Source: Denitratimonas tolerans | GTDB lineage: Bacteria > Pseudomonadota > Gammaproteobacteria > Xanthomonadales > Xanthomonadaceae | Reading direction: 5' to 3' | NCBI RefSeq assembly: GCF_037203605.1 | Contig: NZ_JBBDHC010000008.1 | Location: forward strand, 91,153-155,152 | Length of the DNA: 64,000 nucleotides | In this document: positions 56,525-64,000 of the stretch, in pieces | How positions within the stretch are numbered: position 1 is the stretch's first letter | How the letters are laid out: every line of letters begins with the position of its first letter | Notes under the pieces: model-generated | Seen by the model: only the letters and a program-made list of their open reading frames with translations | What the model was told of the DNA's origin: nothing | Database searches by the model: none | Made by a program: the position numbers and the translations under genes

Positions 56525-57796
56525 TCAGGAATCCGTTGCGCGAAGCGGGTGCCGCACCTGGCCTTCGCCTTCGACCACGAAGCGCTCGATGGTGAGCGAC
56601 TCGGCACCCATCGGGCCGTAGGCGTGCAGGCGCGTGGTGGAGATGCCGATTTCCGCGCCCAGGCCCAGCTCGCCGCCGTCGGAAAAGCGCGAGGAGGCGT
56701 TCACCATCACCACCGCCGAGCGCAGCGCCGCCACGAAGCGCCGCGCGGCGGCCTCATCGCGGGTGGCGATGACCTCGGTGTGGTCCGAGCCGAAGCGGCG
56801 GATGTGGGCGATGGCCTGTTCGAGATCGTCCACCACGCGCACCGCCAGAACGAGATCCAGGAACTCGGCGGCGTAGTCATCCTCGCTGGCCTCGGCCATG
56901 TCCGGCACGCGCGCACGCGACGCCGCGTCGCCGCGCAGTTCGACCCCGCGCGCGCGCAGCGCGGCGGCGGCGCGCGGCAGGAAGGCGTCGGCGACGTCGC
57001 GGTGCACCAGCAGGGTTTCCAGCGCGTTGCAGACGCCGGGACGACTGGTCTTGCCGTCGATGAGCAGGTCCAACGCCAGATCCAGGTCTGCGGCGGCGTC
57101 CACGTACAGGTGGCAGACGCCCTTGTAGTGCTTGATCACCGGCACGCGCGCGTGCTCGGCGACGAAGCGGATCAGTCCTTCGCCGCCGCGCGGGATGGCC
57201 AGATCCACGAGATCGGTGAGCTGCAGCAGTCTGACCATGGTGTCGCGCGAAAGATCGGTGATCAGGGTCAGCACCGCTTCGGGCAGGCCGGCGGCGGCGA
57301 TGGCCTCCTTGAGCGCGGCGGCGATCGCGGTGTTGGAGTGGATCGCCTCCGAGCCGCCGCGCAGGATCACGCCGTTGCCGGCGTAGAGGCACAGCGCGGC
57401 GGCATCGGCGGTGACGTTGGGGCGCGCCTCGTAGATCATCGCGACGACGCCCAGCGGCACGCGCACGCGCCGCACCCGGATGCCGTTGGGGCGGACTTCC
57501 TCGCGCGTGACCTGCCCCACCGGATCGGGCAGCGTGGCGACGTGGCGCACCGCATCGGCGATCGCGGCCAGGCGCGGTGCATCCAGGCGCAGGCGATCGA
57601 GCATCGCGCCGGTGGTGCCGCGCGCCTGCGCCGCCTCCATGTCGCGCGCGTTGGCCGCGAGGATGGCTTCGGCATGGGCATCGAGCCGTGCGGCCATGGC
57701 GTCGAGCAGGGCGCGCCGGGCATCGGTGGGCATTTCCGCCAGCGGCTGCGCGCCGTCGCGGCAGGCCAGCGCCTGGGAGGAGATGTCAGCGGTCAT
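56525..57796 (-). CDS. proA: Gamma-glutamyl phosphate reductase
   Basis: Second step of proline synthesis, reducing gamma-glutamyl phosphate with NADPH. The 423-residue protein (E. coli 417) has the aldehyde-dehydrogenase-like fold with MIYEARPNVTADAAALCLYAGN, the GGSEAIHSN loop and the catalytic Cys in SRPGVCNALETLLV (residue ~255). NASSRFSDGGELGLGAEIGI completes the C-terminal signature. proB is not adjacent in the window. The gene is convergent with the LAB_N gene and divergent from hflD. Confidence 0.96.
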   Translation of the reverse strand: MTADISSQALACRDGAQPLAEMPTDARRALLDAMAARLDAHAEAILAANARDMEAAQARGTTGAMLDRLRLDAPRLAAIADAVRHVATLPDPVGQVTREEVRPNGIRVRRVRVPLGVVAMIYEARPNVTADAAALCLYAGNGVILRGGSEAIHSNTAIAAALKEAIAAAGLPEAVLTLITDLSRDTMVRLLQLTDLVDLAIPRGGEGLIRFVAEHARVPVIKHYKGVCHLYVDAAADLDLALDLLIDGKTSRPGVCNALETLLVHRDVADAFLPRAAAALRARGVELRGDAASRARVPDMAEASEDDYAAEFLDLVLAVRVVDDLEQAIAHIRRFGSDHTEVIATRDEAAARRFVAALRSAVVMVNASSRFSDGGELGLGAEIGISTTRLHAYGPMGAESLTIERFVVEGEGQVRHPLRATDS

Positions 57797-57962
57797 CGGG
57801 TGGCCCGTTGAAGATGGAGACCGGAACCTACCCGCGGCGAGGGCGGATTTCCAGCATCATGCACGACGCGCGCGGCGGCAGCGGTTTCCCAGCGCCGCCG
57901 AAATCGCCGAAAATCGGGTTTTGCACGCATCCGCCGCGCGCCGCGGCCGACAGAGGACATCG

Positions 57963-58568
57963 ATGAAAGATCGCACGCTTGCGCTGGCCGGCATGATGCA
58001 GGGCCTGCGCCTGGTCCAGTCCATCGCCCGCAGCGGGCAGGCGGACGAGGCCGACCTCGCCGCATCGCTGGCCTCGGTGTTCCGCATCGACGCCGACTCG
58101 GTGGAGGCGGTCTACGGTTCGGCGCATCTCATGAAGACCGGACTGGAAATCCTGGTCGGGCAATTCCAGGGCGGCGGGCAGCGCGACGGCAGCCTCGGCA
58201 AGATGGCCATGACGGTGCTGAGCGTGGAGCGCCAGCTCAACGCCCGCGCCGACCTGCTCGACGCGCTGCAGGAGGGCATCATCGAGGCGGGACGGCAGCG
58301 CGAGCACTTCGGCGTCACCCATCCCACCGTCGTCGCGCGTCTGGGCGAGGTCTATGCCAACACCGTCAGCCGCCTGTCCACCCGGGTGCTGGTGCAGGGC
58401 GATCCGACGCAGCTCCAGCAGGAGGCCGTCGTGGCGCAGGTGCGCGCCTGCCTGCTGGCCGCAGTGCGTTCGGCCGTGCTCTGGCGCCAGATGCGCGGCA
58501 GCTACTGGGATTTCCTGCTGCGCCGGCGCGCCATGGTGGATGCGGCGCGACGCTGGCTGGCCACCTGA
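57963..58568 (+). CDS. hflD: HflD family lysogenisation/phage lambda CII regulator homologue
   Basis: An all-helical peripheral membrane protein, known in E. coli for binding phage lambda CII. Its cellular job is unclear. The 201-residue protein (E. coli 213) begins MKDRTLALAGMMQGLRLVQS and has the conserved LGKMAMTVLSVERQLNARAD and SGSYWDFLLRRR-like end (RGSYWDFLLRRRAM). AGAGGA lies 7 nt before the ATG. The long open frame upstream is the antisense of proA. The usual partners mnmA and purB are not here. Confidence 0.9.
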   Translation: MKDRTLALAGMMQGLRLVQSIARSGQADEADLAASLASVFRIDADSVEAVYGSAHLMKTGLEILVGQFQGGGQRDGSLGKMAMTVLSVERQLNARADLLDALQEGIIEAGRQREHFGVTHPTVVARLGEVYANTVSRLSTRVLVQGDPTQLQQEAVVAQVRACLLAAVRSAVLWRQMRGSYWDFLLRRRAMVDAARRWLAT

Positions 58569-58600
58569 TCGCCGCCCCGGCGACCGCCGCGGCACGCGCC

Positions 58601-58606
58601 TATACT
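58601..58606 (+). promoter_or_regulatory. -10 element upstream of the ECF sigma gene
   Basis: TATACT lies 28 bp before the sigma-factor ATG, with a GC-only -35 region. Position suggests the promoter of the sigma-kinase operon. Autoregulation by the ECF factor itself cannot be judged. Confidence 0.35.
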
Positions 58607-58633
58607 CACCGCACCGCCCTTGCGATCCCGCCC

Positions 58634-59206
58634 ATGATCGACGCTGCGCCCGATGATGCCCACGCGCTGACCGTCCTGTTGCACCGCTGGCAGGATGGCG
58701 ACGTGGTGGCACGGGAAGAATTGATGGCGCTGGTATACCGCCGCGTGCGGGCCATCGCCGGCCAGTCGCTGGCGCAGCACGCGCAAGCGACGATGACGCC
58801 GACCGAGCTGGCGCACGAAGCCCTGATCCGGCTGCTCGCCGCCGACGCGGGCTGGGCGGACCGGCGGCATTTCTTCCACGTCGTGGCACAGGCGACGCGC
58901 CAGGTCATCGTCGACCACGCGCGCCGCCGCCTGAGCGAAAAGCGCGGCCAGGGCCAGGCCATCCTGCCGCTGAGCCAGGCACCCGAGCTTCCTGGCGGCG
59001 GTGCCGACGACGACGTGGTGCGCGTGGACGAGGCCATCGTGGCGCTGGCGAAGGAAGACCCGCGCCAGGCGCAGGTCGTTGAACTGAGCTACTTCGGCGG
59101 CTTCTCGCGCGAGGAAATCGGTGCCGCGCTGGAGTTGTCGGTGGCCACGGTCGACCGCGACCTGCGCTTCGCGCGCGCCTGGCTCAAGGACGCGCTTTCG
59201 CCATGA
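58634..59206 (+). CDS. ECF sigma factor coupled to a Ser/Thr kinase
   Basis: The 190-residue protein has sigma region 2 (LVYRRVRAIAGQSLAQHAQA, then MTPTELAHEALIRLL and HFFHVVAQATRQVIVDHARR) and region 4 with a helix-turn-helix (FSREEIGAALELSVATVDRD). The TPTELAHEALIRL line is typical of the subgroup modelled from Rhodopirellula. No anti-sigma gene follows; instead a kinase gene overlaps by 4 nt (ATGA). That arrangement matches ECF factors that are activated by phosphorylation. The promoter it recognises is unknown. Confidence 0.9.
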   Translation: MIDAAPDDAHALTVLLHRWQDGDVVAREELMALVYRRVRAIAGQSLAQHAQATMTPTELAHEALIRLLAADAGWADRRHFFHVVAQATRQVIVDHARRRLSEKRGQGQAILPLSQAPELPGGGADDDVVRVDEAIVALAKEDPRQAQVVELSYFGGFSREEIGAALELSVATVDRDLRFARAWLKDALSP

Positions 59207-61977
59207 CGGGCGCGGCGGCGCACGCACAACTGGCCGAGCTGTTCCACGCCCTGCTCGACCTGCCGCCGGAGCAGCGCGAAGCGCGGCTGGCGGAACTCGA
59301 CATCACCCTGGCCGAGCGCCTGCGCCGTCTGCTCGACGCGGACGACCAGACCCGCGACCCGATGGCCGCGGCCGTCAATCTGGGCGGCAGCATGCTGGTC
59401 GAACCGGTAGCCGACGGGATGCGGCTGGGGCCGTGGCGCGTGCTGCGCGAGCTCGGGGCCGGCGGCATGGGTACGGTGCTGCTGGCCGAACGCGCCGACG
59501 GACAGTTCGAGCAACAGGTCGCGATCAAGCTCATTCGCGGCTTCCCCACGACGGAAGGCCAGCGCCGCCTGCGCCAGGAGCGCCAGATCCTCGCCCAGCT
59601 CGATCATCCCAACATCGCGCGCCTGATCGACGGCGGGCAGACCCCGGACGGCCAGCCGTATGTCGTGATGGAGTATGTCCAGGGCGTGGGCCTGCTCGAT
59701 TACCTCGCCCAGGCCGCGCCGGGCATCGAAGCGCGCCTGGCCTTGTTCGACCGCATCGCCGACGCGGTGCAGCACGCCCACGGGCGGCTGGTGATCCACC
59801 GCGACCTCAAGCCCGCCAACGTGCTGGTGCAGGACAACGGCGACCCCAAGCTGCTGGATTTCGGCGTGGCCAAACTGGTCGACGTGGGTGCCGACTCCGG
59901 CGAGCAGGAGTCCTCCACCCGCGTCTTCAGCCGCGGCTACGCCAGCCCCGAGCAGCGCGCGGGCAACGCCATTTCCACCGCCACCGACGTCTATGCGCTG
60001 GGCGTGGTGCTGCGGGAAATGCTGACCGGCGAGCGCGAACCCGGCGCGCACGTGGCGCTGCCCGACGGTTTCGCGCCACTTGCGCTTCCTGCCGACCTGC
60101 GCGGCATCCTCGGGCGCGCCACGGAAGCCTCACCCGACGACCGCTATCCCACGGTGGAAGCGATGCGCGCCGATATTGCGCGCTGGAGCGAGGGCCGGCC
60201 CGTGCTGGCGGCCTCGGACAGCTGGCTCTACCGCACGCGCAAGTTCATCGGCCGCCATCGCGCCGGCGTGGCGCTGGTGCTGCTGGCGCTGATGGCCTCC
60301 TCGGGATTCGTCTGGCGGCTGGCGGTGGAGCGCAGCCGCGCGATCGAGGCGGAAGCCACCGCGACCCGCGCGCTCGAAGCGGCCGAGCGCGACAACCAGG
60401 CCGCGCGCGCCTCGCTCGAGTTCCTCGTCCGCACCCTGGCGGCCGCCGCGCCGGAAGTGGCGATGAGCACCCAGATCAGCGTGCGCGACCTGCTCGATCA
60501 GGCGCGCGCCGGCATGACGGAGGACGCCGCCTTGCCTCTGAACGCACGCCAGACCGTGCAGCGCCTGCTCGGCAACCTGTACATGTCGCTGGGCGAACCA
60601 GTGATCGCGGCGGAGCTTTTCAGCGACGGCGTGGCCGGGGTGGAGCCGAAGACCACGGCAGAAGCCTTGGCCTTCGCACGCGACCTCGACAGCCTGTCGA
60701 GCCTGCAAGGCACGCTGGGACAAGGCGATGCGTCGTTGCGCCATGCGCAGGACGGTGCCGCCCTGCGCGAGCGCTTTGCTCCGGGCGACGCTGCCGAGCG
60801 CATTCGCAGCCAGGCCCAGCTCGCCTATGCCCACTACCGCCGCAACGAGCTGGACCAGGCCCACCGACTGTGGGATGCGATCCTCGCCAATCCGCCGCCG
60901 GACGCACCGATCGACACGCTGCTGGATGTCTACCACGTCTCGGCCACCAGCTGGCTGGCGCAGAACGAATACGAGCGCGGTCTGGCGACCAGCCGCGCGG
61001 GTCTGGCCTACGCCAGCTCGAAGGGCATTGCCACCCAATCCATCCTGATCGTGAGCCTGGTGCGCGCCCACGCCGAGCTGTTGACCAACGCCGGACGCGC
61101 CGCGGAGGCGACGGATCTGCTGCAGGACATCATCGCCGTGCAGGAAAACACCGCCGGACTGCGCGGCATCCGCGCGGGAAATCTCTTCAACGCGCTGGGC
61201 AACGCGCTCAGCGCCCAGGGTCGCTACCGCGAGGCCGTCGAGGCCCTGCATCGCGCCGACGCGCTTACCCGGGACTCCGCGCAGAGTGACCCGGACAGGG
61301 CCATTTCGCTGGGCAACCTCGGCAGCGTGATGGAAAACGCCGGCGACTATGCCGGTGCGTTGCGCAACTTCGACGCCGCCTTCGCGCTGGTGGAAAACTC
61401 CACCGCCCCGCGGGACGCGGTCATGCAGATCCGCCGCAACCGCGCCCGCTGCCTCGGGCTGTCCGGACGCCACGCCGAGGCGCTCGCGCAGCTCGAAGCG
61501 CTGCAGGACCAATCCCGCCGCGACGAGGGCGAGGACTCGGCGAACTACGCCCTGACCACCTGGCAGCTGGCGGTCCTTGCGCGCCAAATGCATGACCCGG
61601 CGCGCGGTGAAGGCTGGCTTGAAGAGGCGGCACGCGTTTTCACCGCCATCGTGGGGCCTGACCACATCCTGCACGCCCACGTCCTCCGCGTCCGCGCCGC
61701 GTTCGCGCAGATGCGCGGTGACCTCACCGCCGCCGCACGCGACATCGACGAGGCGATCACCCGCCTCGAAGCACTGGGCGGCATCGAGGTGGATGTTGCC
61801 ATTGCGCGCGCCGAGCGCGCAGGCATCAATGCCGAACGCGGCCGCCGCGCTGCGGCACGGCGCGAACTGGCGCAGGCGCTGCCGATTCTGCGCACGGCCA
61901 TGCTTCCCGCCGAGGTCAACCGCGCCCGGGCCGAAGCCGTTGCCAGCCACCTGGGGCTTCCCGCCTCGGGACAATGA
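59203..61977 (+). CDS. Ser/Thr protein kinase with periplasmic TPR region
   Basis: A 924-residue protein. A short helical N-terminus is followed by a PknB-type kinase (residues ~75-335) with LGAGGMGTVLLAER, the catalytic lysine in QVAIKLI, VIHRDLKPANVLV, LLDFGVAKL and YASPEQRAG. A single membrane helix (GVALVLLALMASSGFVWRL) lies near residue 355. The remaining ~550 residues are tetratricopeptide-like helices (for example NLFNALGNALSAQGRYREAV and NLGSVMENAGDYAGALRNFD), presumably periplasmic. It is translated with the ECF sigma gene and probably phosphorylates it when the TPR part senses a signal. Confidence 0.93.
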   Translation: MTGAAAHAQLAELFHALLDLPPEQREARLAELDITLAERLRRLLDADDQTRDPMAAAVNLGGSMLVEPVADGMRLGPWRVLRELGAGGMGTVLLAERADGQFEQQVAIKLIRGFPTTEGQRRLRQERQILAQLDHPNIARLIDGGQTPDGQPYVVMEYVQGVGLLDYLAQAAPGIEARLALFDRIADAVQHAHGRLVIHRDLKPANVLVQDNGDPKLLDFGVAKLVDVGADSGEQESSTRVFSRGYASPEQRAGNAISTATDVYALGVVLREMLTGEREPGAHVALPDGFAPLALPADLRGILGRATEASPDDRYPTVEAMRADIARWSEGRPVLAASDSWLYRTRKFIGRHRAGVALVLLALMASSGFVWRLAVERSRAIEAEATATRALEAAERDNQAARASLEFLVRTLAAAAPEVAMSTQISVRDLLDQARAGMTEDAALPLNARQTVQRLLGNLYMSLGEPVIAAELFSDGVAGVEPKTTAEALAFARDLDSLSSLQGTLGQGDASLRHAQDGAALRERFAPGDAAERIRSQAQLAYAHYRRNELDQAHRLWDAILANPPPDAPIDTLLDVYHVSATSWLAQNEYERGLATSRAGLAYASSKGIATQSILIVSLVRAHAELLTNAGRAAEATDLLQDIIAVQENTAGLRGIRAGNLFNALGNALSAQGRYREAVEALHRADALTRDSAQSDPDRAISLGNLGSVMENAGDYAGALRNFDAAFALVENSTAPRDAVMQIRRNRARCLGLSGRHAEALAQLEALQDQSRRDEGEDSANYALTTWQLAVLARQMHDPARGEGWLEEAARVFTAIVGPDHILHAHVLRVRAAFAQMRGDLTAAARDIDEAITRLEALGGIEVDVAIARAERAGINAERGRRAAARRELAQALPILRTAMLPAEVNRARAEAVASHLGLPASGQ

Positions 61978-62085
61978 CTACTCGCCAAACGCTTCCGCAC
62001 CGACGGCGCGTGTCGTGACCGGCGCTGCCGGCTGCATCACAATGACGCCGTCGCACCGCTCCGCCCCCTTGCCGCACACCTTGCC

Positions 62086-62838
62086 ATGATCGACCACGAA
62101 TCCACCCTGCGCGCCAACCTCGACGCCGTCCGCGCGCGCATTGCCGCTGCCTGCCGCGCCGCCGCGCGCAATCCGTCCGAAGTGCGCCTGCTGCCGGTCA
62201 GCAAGACCGTGGACCAGGCGCGCCTGCGCGCGGCCTACGCGCTGGGACTGCGCGAGCTGGGCGAAAACAAGGTCCAGGAAGCGCAGGCCAAGTCCGAGGC
62301 CATGGCGGATCTGGCCGACCTGCGCTGGGTGCTGATCGGCCACCTGCAGACCAACAAGGCCAAAAACGCCGCGCGCTTTGCCAGCGAGTTCCAGGCGCTC
62401 GACAGCCTGCGCGCCGCCGAGGCGCTGGACCGACACCTGCAGAAGGAAGGCCGCGCCATGGACGTGCTGGTGCAGGTCAACACTTCGGGCGAAGACACCA
62501 AGTTCGGCCTGCCGCCCGACGAGGTGGCCGCTTTCGTGAAAAAGCTTCCCGCCTTCCCGTCGCTGCGCGTGCGCGGCCTGATGACGCTGGCACTGTTTTC
62601 CGACGACGCGGCGCGGGTGCGGCACTGCTTCGTCACCCTGCGCACGCTGCGCGACCGCCTGCGCCAGGACGCGCCGGACGGCATCGCGATGGATGAGCTT
62701 TCCATGGGCATGTCCGGCGATTTCGAACTGGCGATCGCGGAAGGCGCGACCACGGTGCGCGTGGGCACCGCCATCTTCGGGCATCGCGCGACGCCCGACA
62801 GCGACTACTGGCCGGGCTTTGCCGGAAAACCGGAATGA
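62086..62838 (+). CDS. yggS: PLP homeostasis protein (YggS/PLPBP family)
   Basis: Single-domain TIM-barrel protein that binds pyridoxal phosphate and keeps free PLP and amino-acid pools in balance, with no known catalysis. The 250-residue protein (E. coli YggS 234) carries the PLP lysine in LLPVSKTVDQ (residue ~42), the signature LGENKVQEAQAK and IGHLQTNK, and the phosphate site ELSMGMSGDFELAI. The last codons overlap the pdxY ATG by 4 nt, linking PLP binding with PLP salvage in one operon. Confidence 0.95.
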   Translation: MIDHESTLRANLDAVRARIAAACRAAARNPSEVRLLPVSKTVDQARLRAAYALGLRELGENKVQEAQAKSEAMADLADLRWVLIGHLQTNKAKNAARFASEFQALDSLRAAEALDRHLQKEGRAMDVLVQVNTSGEDTKFGLPPDEVAAFVKKLPAFPSLRVRGLMTLALFSDDAARVRHCFVTLRTLRDRLRQDAPDGIAMDELSMGMSGDFELAIAEGATTVRVGTAIFGHRATPDSDYWPGFAGKPE

Positions 62839-63701
62839 GCGCCGAGGAATCCTTCCGGCCATCCGCCGGCGCGCGCCTGATCGATGCGATTTCGGTGCAG
62901 TCGCAGGTCGCCTACGGCAACGTCGGCAACACCATCGCGGTACAGGTGCTGCAGGCATGCGGGCTGCAGGTGGCCGCGGTGCCCACGGTGATCCTCGGCA
63001 ACACGCCGCACTATCCGACGATGCACGGCGGCGCGCTGCCGCAGGACTGGTTCGAGGGCATCCTCGACGATCTCGCGGCGCGCGAGGCGGCGACCCGTGC
63101 CGATCTGGTGCTGGCCGGCTACCTCGGTTCGCCGGCACAGGGGCTGGCGCTGGCGCGCTGGCTGGACCGGGTGCGCGTGGCGAATCCCGCGCTCGGCTTC
63201 CAGATCGACCCGGTGATCGGCGACCGCGATACCGGCGTCTACACCGATCCGGCGCTCATCCCGGTCTGGCGCGACGCGCTCGCGCCGCGCGCCGAAGGGC
63301 TGACGCCCAACCACTTCGAGCTGGAGCAGCTGGTCGGGCACACGCTGCCGACGCTCGACGCCTGCGCGCAAGCGGCCGCCAGTCTGCTGAACGAGGTCAC
63401 CCGCTGGGTGGTGGTCACCAGCGCCGCGCCGGACGACTGCCCCGGCGGCCGCCTGCAGGTACTGCTGCTCACCCGCGAAGGCAGCGAGCGCATCGAGCAC
63501 CCGCACGTGCCGCATCCGGTCAAGGGCACGGGCGACCTGTTCGGTGCTCTCATCGCCGGCCGCAGGGCGCGCGGCGTCACGCTGACCGAGGCGGTGCGCC
63601 GCGCCTGCGACGACACCGTGGCGGTGCTGCGCCACGGGCAGGAAAAGGGCTGGCAGGAATTGGCCCTGCCGCAGGCCATCGCCCGCCGACTCGCTGATTG
63701 A
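62835..63701 (+). CDS. pdxY: Pyridoxal kinase
   Basis: Phosphorylates pyridoxal to PLP in the salvage pathway. The 288-residue protein (E. coli PdxY 287) has the ribokinase-like fold with SVQSQVAYGNVGNTIAVQVL near the start, the substrate loop TVILGNTPHYPTMHGG, TPNHFELEQL and the catalytic KGTGDLFGALIAG (Asp ~236). The PdxY form is recognised by its length and GTGDLFGA line. Its start overlaps yggS (ATGA). Confidence 0.95.
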   Translation: MSAEESFRPSAGARLIDAISVQSQVAYGNVGNTIAVQVLQACGLQVAAVPTVILGNTPHYPTMHGGALPQDWFEGILDDLAAREAATRADLVLAGYLGSPAQGLALARWLDRVRVANPALGFQIDPVIGDRDTGVYTDPALIPVWRDALAPRAEGLTPNHFELEQLVGHTLPTLDACAQAAASLLNEVTRWVVVTSAAPDDCPGGRLQVLLLTREGSERIEHPHVPHPVKGTGDLFGALIAGRRARGVTLTEAVRRACDDTVAVLRHGQEKGWQELALPQAIARRLAD

Positions 63702-63711
63702 ACAACATCCC

Positions 63712-64000
63712 GTCGGCAGCGCAGCATCCCATCGGGGACGTAGGTCGGCCCTACGCGGCCGACGTTGGCGGGCATCGAACATCCCGTCGGGGGCGTAGCC
63801 CCGACCTACGACGACATCGCGTTGCGGCGTGCGAAAACGCGCCACCAAGCCTCGCGTCGGCAGCGCGGCATCCCGTCAGCATCCCGTCGGGGACGTAGGT
63901 CGGCCCTACGCGGCCGACGTTGCCGGGCATCGAACATCCCGTCGGGGGCGTAGCCCCGACCTACGACGACATCGCGTTGCGGCGTGCGAAAACGCGCCAC
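63712..64000. repeat. Tandem ~144-bp repeat, two copies, second cut by the window end
   Basis: The unit starts GTCGGCAGCGC at 63,712 and again at 63,856. Copy 2 has an 11-nt extra GCATCCCGTCA-like piece near its start; otherwise the two agree almost base for base to the window edge. Each unit holds two inverted versions of a smaller element, GTAGGTCGGCCCTACGCGG and GGGCGTAGCCCCGACCTAC, so it can fold into hairpins. There is no coding sign in either strand. It follows pdxY by 10 bp. Confidence 0.85.

Overview
The window comes from a high-GC gammaproteobacterium, most likely of the order Lysobacterales (Xanthomonadales). The evidence is the lysS-prfB, dnaB-alr and rpsF-rpsR-rplI orders, the uninterrupted pyrH-frr-uppS-cdsA-dxr-rseP-bamA-skp-lpxD-fabZ-lpxA-lpxB-rnhB block, and many short palindromic intergenic repeats of the kind seen in that order. 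Genus cannot be fixed from sequence alone. No tRNA, rRNA or CRISPR array was seen.

Region 1 (1-10,112) is housekeeping: the start of lysS; prfB with an intact programmed +1 frameshift; alr-dnaB; the rpsF operon with a recognisable promoter and a possible S6:S18 leader; a guanidinium exporter behind a guanidine-II (mini-ykkC) riboswitch; an A-type Fe-S carrier; asnS; slyX; and a few small proteins of unknown function. Region 2 (10,220-26,674) holds mfd and then the envelope block. That block makes UMP kinase, recycling factor, undecaprenyl-PP, CDP-diacylglycerol, MEP-pathway isoprenoids, the sigma-E protease, the outer-membrane insertase BamA with its chaperone, and the first steps of lipid A. 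Most junctions overlap or are tight, and repeats have been built into the ends of uppS and lpxB. The usual flanks (rpsB-tsf before, dnaE after) are missing.

Region 3 (26,767-41,503) is mixed: a small secreted protein, asnB, an FHA protein with a Ser/Thr kinase-SUMF1 fusion, an FNR-type oxygen sensor facing nnrS-sirB, pncC-gabD, nei, a low-GC secreted protein with an internal duplication, and a catalase.

Region 4 (41,646-52,264) is the accessory island and the most interesting part. An MmeI-family (Type IIL) restriction-modification enzyme carries two peptides derived from interspersed repeats. Its last ~410 bp are duplicated about 7.5 kb away. Between the two copies lies an Rhs polymorphic-toxin locus: a full Sec-exported Rhs protein with a candidate membrane immunity gene, then an orphan Rhs C-terminal module whose tip is a predicted zinc metallopeptidase with a candidate lipoprotein immunity gene, then an older rhs remnant. 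The duplicated restriction-gene tail is itself interrupted by a 180-bp MITE with clear terminal inverted repeats and a 6-bp target duplication.

Region 5 (52,340-64,000) holds a four-gene set likely to modify lipid A (ArnT-like transferase, ugd, GT2, LAB_N protein), proA and divergent hflD, an ECF sigma factor translationally coupled to a kinase-TPR protein, a PLP-homeostasis pair (yggS-pdxY), and a tandem ~144-bp repeat running off the window end.
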